DNA of 64,000 nucleotides, from contig PBYQ01000019.1 in NCBI GenBank assembly GCA_002729695.1, positions 39,760 through 103,759 of the forward strand. The letters are read 5' to 3'. Of this stretch, positions 57,886-64,000 are shown piece after piece. Within the stretch, counting starts at the first letter, position 1; each line of letters opens with the position of its first letter. The position numbers were made by a program, and so were the translations under genes. The notes under the pieces are model-generated. The model was given only the letters and a program-made list of their open reading frames with translations. It made no database searches and had not been told where the DNA came from. Source of the DNA: Citromicrobium sp. GTDB lineage: Bacteria; Pseudomonadota; Alphaproteobacteria; Sphingomonadales; Sphingomonadaceae.

Positions 57886-58865
57886 CAGTCGACCGCTCCA
57901 TGCCTTGCGCGCAGCTCAGCCGGGATATTCGCGTCGAACCATTGCGCGACCGGGGCGAGCGCCGGGTGCGCAAGATCGCGCTCGAGCGCTTCCCATACGC
58001 GTGGGATCATGCCGAGGTAGCGCGGCTTGCCGTCGCGCTGGTTGAGGCGTGCGAAAATGCCGACGATCTTGGTGTTCCGCTGCGCGCCGAGCCGGGCGTA
58101 ATCGGCATCGAACTCGGGTCCGCAATCGGCCTGTTCGCGATAGCGGGCGAGCATCTTCGCCTCCAGCTCGGGCGAAACGTCGCGCCGTGCATCCTGCAAC
58201 AGCGAGACGAGATCGTATGCCGGATGGCCGACCAGCGCGTCCTGAAAATCGATCACACCCTGCTCGCTTGCACCCTGGTCGGGGCGCAGCAGCATAATGT
58301 TCTCCGCATGGTAATCGCGCAGCACGGTCACACCCGGTTGCTGGTTCGCGGTCAGCGGAGCGAGCACTTCGCGCCATGCGGCATCGAACCCGGCGGCATC
58401 GACATCGAGGCCGAGCGCCGGACAGTACCATTCGGTAAAAAGCTGCGCTTCACGCATGTAGGTCGGCTCGTCGTAAGGCGGGAATGGCCCGGCGGGCTTG
58501 CGGTGCAGATCGACCAGCGCGTCGATTGCACCGGCATAGGCCTCTTCCTCTCCCTGCGGATTCTCGTCGAGCCAGTCGCGCATCCGCGCATCGCCGAAAT
58601 CCTCGATCAGCACCCAGCCTTTGTCGAGATCCTCGGCATAGATCAGCGGCACACGGATCTGCTGGTCGATCAGCCAGCGCCCGACATGCAGGAATACGCG
58701 CGGTTCCTCGGGCGGCGGCGCGTGCATCAGCATCGCGCTCCTGCCCTCATGGTGCACGCGGAAATAGCGGCGGAAGCTGGCATCGCCGGTCAGCGGAGCA
58801 ATCTGCGCCCCCGCCCAGCCCGCCGCGCCAAGGAATGTGTCGATACCGTCAGGCAATGTGCTCAT
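57885..58865 (-). CDS. amgK: Anomeric N-acetylmuramate/N-acetylglucosamine kinase (AmgK)
   Basis: A 326-residue APH-fold kinase that phosphorylates C1 of MurNAc or GlcNAc. Catalytic motifs are RDYHAEN (183-189) and VIDFQDA (204-210). Its start overlaps the tsaE stop (ATGA). The AmgK-MurU order is the same as in Pseudomonas putida and Caulobacter. Confidence 0.9.
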   Translation of the reverse strand: MSTLPDGIDTFLGAAGWAGAQIAPLTGDASFRRYFRVHHEGRSAMLMHAPPPEEPRVFLHVGRWLIDQQIRVPLIYAEDLDKGWVLIEDFGDARMRDWLDENPQGEEEAYAGAIDALVDLHRKPAGPFPPYDEPTYMREAQLFTEWYCPALGLDVDAAGFDAAWREVLAPLTANQQPGVTVLRDYHAENIMLLRPDQGASEQGVIDFQDALVGHPAYDLVSLLQDARRDVSPELEAKMLARYREQADCGPEFDADYARLGAQRNTKIVGIFARLNQRDGKPRYLGMIPRVWEALERDLAHPALAPVAQWFDANIPAELRARHGAVD

Positions 58866-59299
58866 GGCGCGCGTCCTAGCCAATCCGCCCCGCATTCGAC
58901 AATCGCCTTGCGACCATCATCGGCAAAAGACACCGCAATTTGGAGGCAACCCGGCTCATGCGCGAAGCCACCCGCGCGCTCGGGCCATTCGGCGATCAGC
59001 ACAGCGCCTTCACGATAATCCTCCAAACCAAGTTCTGCGGCTTCGGACGGGTCGTCGAGCCGGTAGAAATCGGCGTGCGCGATGGGCGGGTTCGTCGCTT
59101 CGTACATCTCCACCAGCGTGAAGGTAGGCGACGGCACCTCTCCTTCATGACCCGCCCCCCGCAGGATCGCCCGCGCCAACGTGGTCTTGCCCGCCCCCAG
59201 CGGGCCGGAGAGCGATATGACGTCGCCGGGGCGCATCTTCGCCGCAATGCGCAGACCGAGCGCTTCCATTGCCGCAAGGTCGGGCAGGTCGATGGTCAT
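58862..59299 (-). CDS. tsaE: tRNA threonylcarbamoyladenosine ATPase TsaE
   Basis: A 145-residue P-loop protein needed for the t6A tRNA modification with TsaB, TsaC and TsaD. Walker A GPLGAGKT (32-39), then PSPTFTLVEMYE and HADFYRLDD. Its start overlaps the divL stop by 1 nt. The longer upstream frame lies inside divL and is rejected. Confidence 0.94.
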   Translation of the reverse strand: MTIDLPDLAAMEALGLRIAAKMRPGDVISLSGPLGAGKTTLARAILRGAGHEGEVPSPTFTLVEMYEATNPPIAHADFYRLDDPSEAAELGLEDYREGAVLIAEWPERAGGFAHEPGCLQIAVSFADDGRKAIVECGADWLGRAP

Positions 59300-61656
59300 C
59301 AGCGCGGCTTCTTCGGCAGCCAAAGGTTGACGCTGGTGCCGACACCCTTGCGCGATTGGATTTCGAACCGCCCGCCGTGTGCCTCGATCAATTGCTTGGC
59401 GAGCGGCAGTCCCAGCCCCTGGCGGCGTGAAGCCCCCTCGCTCCCGATCTCCGCCCGCATTCCGTCGAGCGCACGGGCCAGTTCGCTGTCGTCCATCCCG
59501 CGACCATCGTCCGAGATGACGATCCGCACGCCCTGATCGTGCTTCGAAAGATCGACCAGAATGCGGCCCTTCTCGTCGCACGCTTCGATCGCATTATCGA
59601 GCAGCTGACCGATGGCGCGCCCCAGCTGGCGCGGGTCCGCCGACAGTGTGAGCGACTGGCTGCCCCTCAGGTCGAGCGAGAGGTTCTTCGCCTCGATTGC
59701 GTCTTCGCGGGCGCGAGCGACACCCGTGACGAAAGCGAGCAGCGACAATTCACGCGGTGCGATGGGGAGCAGGCCCGCCTCGCTCTGCGACAGGTCGAGC
59801 ACGTTTTCGACCTGGTCGGTCAACCGCGCGACCGATTCGAGGATTGCCGCGACATATTCCTTCGCGCCATCAGTGAGCGGCCCGGCGACCTCCGCCTCCA
59901 GCAATTCGGCAAAACCGCCGATCGACGTCAATGGTGTGCGGAATTCGTATGACATGTTGGCAAGGAAGCGGGTCTTGACCTTGTCCGCCGCCTCAAGCGC
60001 TTCGGCCCGGTCGCGCAGCGCCATCTCGGCCTGTTCGTTGGCGGTCACGTCGAGCGTGGTCAGCAGGCCATTGCCATCTGGCAGCGGAATTCCGGCGAAT
60101 TCGATCGTCCGGCCATCGGCCAGTTGCAGCCGACCGGCGCGCTCTTTCCGGTCGAGCGTGGCGGAGCGGATCACCTCGCCAACGCCTTTCGCCTGCTTGG
60201 ACCGCGCCAGGTTGGGCTGGATTTCGGCGAGCAGCGTGTCGACCGAGGGATGCTTGTCGAGCGTTGCGGGTTCGATCCCCCACGTCTCAGGGAAGCTGTG
60301 GTTCCAGAGCTGCAGGGTGCCATCGGGAGCAAACACCGCGAGCGCTTCGAACAGGCTGTCGAGCATCGCGGTGCGCGTGCGCAGCAGGGTGTCGCGATTG
60401 GCGGCAATGGAAAGCTGTTCGGTGCGGTCCTCTACGATCAGCGCAAGCCCACCATCGGGCATCGGCTGGCCGACCACGGCAAGGTGCGTCCCGTCGGATA
60501 GCGGCCAATCTTCTTCCTGCGTGCCGCCCGCCTCGAACCACGCAATGTGCTCCTTGCGCCAGGTCGGGAAGTCGCGAACCTCGGTGATCCGGCCTTCATC
60601 CCGCGCGTCGCTCAATATCCGCTCGAAAGCGGCGCCGATCGCGCCCGCTCCCGGCCGGATGCCCAGCAGGCGGCGGAATGGCTGGTTGGCGAACGTCAGG
60701 CGCCGCTGACCATCGAACAAGGCGACGCCCACCGACAGGCGATCGAGCATGCTGCGCTGCGCTTCGCGATAGGCGCGGTGCTCGCGCGCCTGATCTTCCT
60801 GCTCCTGGATGTCGACCGCGTAACCGGCCACCCCTTCCTTGCCCAGCGGAAGGTCGGAAACGCGAAAGCGGCGACGAATTCCATCGACGCTGGTAACCGA
60901 AACGATCCGCTCTACAGGTTCGCCGCTCTGCGACGCCTGCTGCGCGATCGCGCTCGGACTGACTCCGTCGATCGGTTCGACCAGCTCGATCTGCTCGTCG
61001 ATCACGCGCTGCGCCGTCGCCGCGCCCACCGCTGCAACGTAGGCCTTGTTGACCAGTTGCAGCTGCATGTCTGGGTTGCGGAACCACATCGGGGTGGGTG
61101 CCGCCTCGATCAGGCCGACCAGCGCTGCGAAATCCGATTTGGCGCGCGCGGTTTCGTTGCGCATCCGCGCAAGTTCATGTTCGCTCTCGGTGAAATCGAA
61201 CACCCAAATCAGCGCCGCGCCACCGGGCGAGACCTGCGGATCGGCGAGGCTGCCCCGCAACGCGAGGCTGCGCGACGATCCCGGCAAGGTCACCGCCATC
61301 CGGAACGGCGCGGCGGATTTCTGGGCGAGCCGCACCTTCTCGGTCAGTTCGTCGAGCTGTTCGCTGGTCAGTCCGCGGTCGGGGTATTTGGACAGCTCGC
61401 TGAGGAACTGCGGCAGCTGCTCGAAGCCGAGCCAGTGCGCCAACCGTTCCGATCCCTCGAGCCGTCCATCGCTGCGAACGAGCAGCGCCGCAGTCGGTGC
61501 CTCGTCGAGCAGGCGCCCCAGCCGCCTCGCCGTGCGCCGCGCCGCGTCCGCACCGCGCGAGCGTGCCCCGGCGGCGATCATCAGCCACGCCGCAGCAGCG
61601 GTCCAAGCCGCCAGCAAGAGGCCGAGAAGTGCCAGCGCGGTTGAGCCGAGGTCCAT
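59299..61656 (-). CDS. divL: DivL-like PAS pseudo-histidine kinase with Tyr in the H-box
   Basis: 785 residues. One N-terminal membrane helix (5-29), then several PAS-like segments (about 45-155, 180-285, 300-410, 430-540), then a HisKA/HATPase pair. The H-box reads NMSYEFRTPL, so Tyr570 (codon 59947-59949, TAC) stands where the phosphorylated His should be. The ATPase boxes look intact: N box LLDNAIEA, DDGRG (716-720) and GLGL (747-750). This is the pattern of Caulobacter DivL, which regulates CckA and so CtrA, and the size is similar. It heads tsaE-amgK-murU-addBA. The start has a weak ribosome-binding site. Confidence 0.85.
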   Translation of the reverse strand: MDLGSTALALLGLLLAAWTAAAAWLMIAAGARSRGADAARRTARRLGRLLDEAPTAALLVRSDGRLEGSERLAHWLGFEQLPQFLSELSKYPDRGLTSEQLDELTEKVRLAQKSAAPFRMAVTLPGSSRSLALRGSLADPQVSPGGAALIWVFDFTESEHELARMRNETARAKSDFAALVGLIEAAPTPMWFRNPDMQLQLVNKAYVAAVGAATAQRVIDEQIELVEPIDGVSPSAIAQQASQSGEPVERIVSVTSVDGIRRRFRVSDLPLGKEGVAGYAVDIQEQEDQAREHRAYREAQRSMLDRLSVGVALFDGQRRLTFANQPFRRLLGIRPGAGAIGAAFERILSDARDEGRITEVRDFPTWRKEHIAWFEAGGTQEEDWPLSDGTHLAVVGQPMPDGGLALIVEDRTEQLSIAANRDTLLRTRTAMLDSLFEALAVFAPDGTLQLWNHSFPETWGIEPATLDKHPSVDTLLAEIQPNLARSKQAKGVGEVIRSATLDRKERAGRLQLADGRTIEFAGIPLPDGNGLLTTLDVTANEQAEMALRDRAEALEAADKVKTRFLANMSYEFRTPLTSIGGFAELLEAEVAGPLTDGAKEYVAAILESVARLTDQVENVLDLSQSEAGLLPIAPRELSLLAFVTGVARAREDAIEAKNLSLDLRGSQSLTLSADPRQLGRAIGQLLDNAIEACDEKGRILVDLSKHDQGVRIVISDDGRGMDDSELARALDGMRAEIGSEGASRRQGLGLPLAKQLIEAHGGRFEIQSRKGVGTSVNLWLPKKPR

Positions 61657-61669
61657 GAGAATCAGCTAG

Positions 61670-61703
61670 GCCCGGCAATGGTCGCTTGGCAACCACGCCG
61701 GGC
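61670..61703 (-). terminator. Hairpin between ahcY and divL
   Basis: GCCCGGC (61670-61676) and GCCGGGC (61697-61703) form a 7-bp stem with further inner pairing (GGT/ACC). There is no T tract, so it could be a weak terminator of ahcY or a processing site before divL. The 91-nt spacer also has GGGCG/CGCCC nearby. Confidence 0.35.
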
Positions 61704-61747
61704 CTGCAAGATGGGCGAGTTTCCCCGCCCTTGGTTAAATCGCTGGC

Positions 61748-63139
61748 TCAGTAGCGATAATGTTCGGGCTTGAAGGGGCCTTCCTGCGACACCCCGATGT
61801 AGTCGGCCTGTTCCTTGCTCAGCTCGGTCAGCTGCACGTTGAGCTTGGCGAGGTGGAGCGCGGCGACCTCTTCGTCGAGGTGCTTGGGCAGCACGTGAAC
61901 CGCGTTTTCGTATTCGCCCGCCTTGGTGAACAGCTCGATCTGCGCGAGCACCTGGTTGGTGAAGCTGGCGCTCATCACGAAGCTGGGGTGGCCGGTCGCG
62001 TTGCCGAGGTTGAGCAGGCGACCCTTCGAGAGCAGCAGGATGCGCTTGCCATCGGGGAATTCGACCATGTCGACCTGCGGCTTGATCTCGGTCCACTTCA
62101 TGTTGGCGAGGCCTTCGACCTGGATCTCGTTATCGAAGTGGCCGATGTTACCGACGATCGCCATGTCCTTCATGGCGCGCATGTGATCGACGGTGATCAC
62201 ATCCTTATTGCCGGTAGTGGTGACGAAGATGTCGGCGCGCTTGGTCGCGTCTTCCATCGTCACGACTTCGTAGCCGTCCATCGCCGCCTGCAGCGCGCAG
62301 ATGGGATCGATCTCGGTGACCATCACGCGCGCACCGGCCCCGGCGAGCGAGGCGGCCGAGCCCTTGCCGACGTCGCCGTAGCCCGCGACGCAGGCGACCT
62401 TGCCCGCCATCATCACGTCGGTGCCGCGACGAATGCCGTCGACCAGCGATTCCTTGCAGCCGTACTTGTTGTCGAACTTCGACTTGGTGACGCTATCGTT
62501 CACGTTGATCGCCGGGAACGGCAGCTTGCCCGCCTTCGACAGCTGGTAGAGGCGGTTGACGCCGGTGGTGGTTTCTTCCGACACGCCGCGCACGGTTTCG
62601 ACCGTCTTGGTCAGGTAGCCGGGCTTGCGCTCGACGAAGGCCTTGAGGGCGCGCTGCATTTCGCGCTCTTCCTCGTTGGTCGGCGCGGGCATTTCCTCGC
62701 CCGCTTCGATCCGTGCGCCCCACAGCGCGAACATGGTGGCATCGCCGCCATCGTCGAGGATCATGTTGCAGGGTTCATCGCCCCAGTCGAAGATGTGCGC
62801 GACGTAGTCCCAGTATTCGGCCAGCGTTTCGCCCTTCACGGCGAACACCGGAATGCCCTGGTCGGCAATCGCGGCAGCGGCGTGATCCTGGGTCGAATAG
62901 ATGTTGCAGGTGGTCCAGCGCACGTCCGCGCCCAGCGCGACGAGCGTTTCGATGAGAACCGCAGTCTGGATCGTCATGTGCAGCGAACCGGCGATCTTCG
63001 CGCCCTTGAGCGGCTTGCTGTCGCCATACTGTTCGCGCAGCGCCATCAGGCCGGGCATTTCGGTTTCGGCGATCGCGATTTCCTTGCGGCCGTAGTCGGC
63101 GAGGCCAATGTCTGCGATGATATTTGCGGGGGTAGCCAT
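61748..63139 (-). CDS. ahcY: S-adenosyl-L-homocysteine hydrolase
   Basis: 463 residues; splits SAH to adenosine and homocysteine. The NAD motif is [12 protein letters not shown], and the substrate-site cluster ([14 protein letters not shown]) and ending (FKPEHYRY) are as in the family. AAGGAG lies before the ATG at 63139. The longer open frame starts upstream in its control region and is rejected. Upstream control sites are described separately. Confidence 0.97.
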   Translation of the reverse strand: MATPANIIADIGLADYGRKEIAIAETEMPGLMALREQYGDSKPLKGAKIAGSLHMTIQTAVLIETLVALGADVRWTTCNIYSTQDHAAAAIADQGIPVFAVKGETLAEYWDYVAHIFDWGDEPCNMILDDGGDATMFALWGARIEAGEEMPAPTNEEEREMQRALKAFVERKPGYLTKTVETVRGVSEETTTGVNRLYQLSKAGKLPFPAINVNDSVTKSKFDNKYGCKESLVDGIRRGTDVMMAGKVACVAGYGDVGKGSAASLAGAGARVMVTEIDPICALQAAMDGYEVVTMEDATKRADIFVTTTGNKDVITVDHMRAMKDMAIVGNIGHFDNEIQVEGLANMKWTEIKPQVDMVEFPDGKRILLLSKGRLLNLGNATGHPSFVMSASFTNQVLAQIELFTKAGEYENAVHVLPKHLDEEVAALHLAKLNVQLTELSKEQADYIGVSQEGPFKPEHYRY

Positions 63140-63174
63140 GCATGCTCCTTGGGTCGTGATGGGCATACGCCGTC

Positions 63175-63243
63175 GCGGCGCAGGGAACCCGGGGGATATT
63201 TCAACGGGCGATCGGGCCGGCAGCCCATCGCTCCTCGCGCCGC
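63175..63243 (-). promoter_or_regulatory. Structured 5' leader of ahcY
   Basis: On the minus strand, GCGGCGC (63237-63243) pairs with GCGCCGC (63175-63181), closing a domain that contains GAGGAGCG (63229-63236) and the hairpin CGAT-GGGC/GCCC-ATCG (63209-63230). GAGGAGCG is the start of the SAH-riboswitch consensus, but the pairing CGCUC partner is missing, so I do not call a riboswitch. It may modulate ahcY. Confidence 0.3.
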
Positions 63244-63272
63244 CCCATATAAAGACTTCTTTATATGTGCAA
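63244..63272 (-). promoter_or_regulatory. ahcY: Predicted ahcY promoter
   Basis: On the minus strand, TTGCAC (63267-63272) and TATGGG (63244-63249) are spaced by 17 nt. These resemble sigma-70 -35 and -10 boxes. The operator palindrome covers the spacer. Confidence 0.5.
63246..63267. promoter_or_regulatory. 22-bp palindrome, SahR-like operator
   Basis: A perfect palindrome with 10-bp arms (CATATAAAGA and its inverse) and a 2-nt centre, in an otherwise GC-rich region. It resembles the AT-rich palindromes reported for the ArsR-family SAH regulator SahR that controls ahcY and methionine genes in proteobacteria. Here it overlaps the promoter, as expected for a repressor site. No arsR-type gene lies in the window. 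Confidence 0.6.
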
Positions 63273-63472
63273 GCGCCCAAGCATATCCAGATGCCACGGA
63301 CAGTGCGGCACATCGGGTCGATCGACGATTATCGGCGGATTCGCGGGATAGATCGGGCGTGCGGTTCGTAGATCATTATATAGGCCTTCGCTCTCTGGCG
63401 CAGCTTTCGTGTTGCTCCGGTAAGACAGTCAGGCCACAGGACGCGACACACCAACCAACCGGGACGACGACT

Positions 63473-63952
63473 ATGAAGATTTCCGAAGGCGACAAGATTC
63501 CTCAGGTGAAGCTTTCCAAGGCCACCGAAGGCGGGCCCGAGCCCGTCGATACGCGCGATTTCTTTGCCGGACGCAAGGTCGCGCTGTTCGCTGTCCCGGG
63601 GGCATTCACCCCGACGTGCTCCGCCAAGCACCTCCCCGGATTCGCCGAGAAGGCCGAGGAATTGAAGGCCAAGGGCATCGACGAGATCGCCTGCATCTCG
63701 GTCAACGACGCGTTCGTTATGGGCGCGTGGAAGAAAGCCGACGGCAGCGAAGACATCACCATGCTGGCGGACGGCAATGGCGAGTTCGCCGAAGCGATCG
63801 GCCTCACCATGGACGGCTCGGGCTTCGGCATGGGCAAGCGCAGCCAGCGCTATTCGATGATCGTGGACGACGGCAAGGTCCGCAAGCTGAACGTCGAGAA
63901 GCCGGGCGATTTCAGCGTCTCGAGCGCGGAGCACATGCTCGGCCAGCTCTGA
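63473..63952 (+). CDS. Peroxiredoxin (Prx5 type)
   Basis: A 159-residue thiol peroxidase. The peroxidatic Cys49 lies in PGAFTPTCSAKHLP, with a further Cys74 in EIACISVND. It is close to atypical two-Cys, PRX5-like enzymes, which use thioredoxin or glutaredoxin. It diverges from ahcY; 63273-63472 contains no gene and presumably its promoter. Its Sec-free N-terminus places it in the cytoplasm. Confidence 0.94.
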   Translation: MKISEGDKIPQVKLSKATEGGPEPVDTRDFFAGRKVALFAVPGAFTPTCSAKHLPGFAEKAEELKAKGIDEIACISVNDAFVMGAWKKADGSEDITMLADGNGEFAEAIGLTMDGSGFGMGKRSQRYSMIVDDGKVRKLNVEKPGDFSVSSAEHMLGQL

Positions 63953-64000
63953 CGAACCGGCTTTGCCGATAGGCATGGGGGCGACCGCTCGGAGTGGAGC

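Noticed and set aside
63175..63243. Canonical SAH riboswitch before ahcY
   Set aside because: Only GAGGAGCG matches; the conserved downstream pairing elements are not present, so a firm riboswitch call is not supported.

Overview
The window is a stretch of ordinary, gene-dense chromosome from an alphaproteobacterium, most probably a sphingomonad close to Erythrobacter (order Sphingomonadales). The reasons are high GC, alpha-type gene neighbourhoods (tkt-gap-pgk-fba; zapA / 6S RNA / formyltetrahydrofolate cyclo-ligase; divL-tsaE-amgK-murU-addB-addA-trxA), an intact AddAB system, and several families of palindromic intergenic repeats of the kind seen in sphingomonads. There is no phage, insertion sequence, integrase, CRISPR array or rRNA. 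Taxonomy is inferred from gene content only.

Left part (1-13 kb): a ScfR-type regulator diverges from isocitrate lyase. Then come a beta carbonic anhydrase, an exported M20 hydrolase, a DASS-type transporter, tRNA-Leu(CAA), an inositol-monophosphatase-like enzyme, EF-P, an exported protein, an M23 endopeptidase overlapping thiE, and a lipoprotein. Central carbon block (11.6-18 kb, minus strand): transketolase, GAPDH and phosphoglycerate kinase, followed by a hotdog thioesterase, a small exported protein and class I aldolase. The gap-pgk spacer holds a complex palindromic repeat. 18.2-21 kb: a small coiled-coil protein, ZapA, 6S RNA, 5-FCL, a DUF2842-like membrane protein and an Fpg/Nei-like glycosylase.

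Middle (21-36 kb): tRNA-Asp, a branched-chain 2-oxoacid dehydrogenase E1alpha/E1beta/E2 operon, thymidylate synthase, tRNA-Pro(CGG), a stand-alone HerA-like ATPase, Pmp3, an ABC1/UbiB kinase, a DUF885 peptidase, a low-molecular-weight phosphatase and RecG. Repeat elements fill the spacers here.

Right part (36-64 kb): SdhE, Mfd, a GGDEF(degenerate)-EAL protein, NAD kinase, tRNA-Asn, an orphan hypothetical, a TSUP permease whose N-terminus lacks a normal start codon, SecA, a glycosyltransferase-like protein, ArgJ, a second IMPase-like enzyme and thioredoxin. The last block is a long minus-strand run with overlapping genes: a DivL-like pseudo-histidine-kinase with Tyr in place of the phosphorylated His, TsaE, AmgK, MurU, AddB, AddA. 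Upstream of DivL is ahcY; a perfect 22-bp palindrome resembling a SahR operator lies inside its predicted promoter. A peroxiredoxin closes the window.

The points most worth a second look are the DivL-like kinase in its cell-wall-recycling/DNA-repair operon, the ahcY control region, the TSUP start-codon anomaly, and the repeats that sit inside operons or supply a ribosome-binding site. No clearly new multi-gene system was found.
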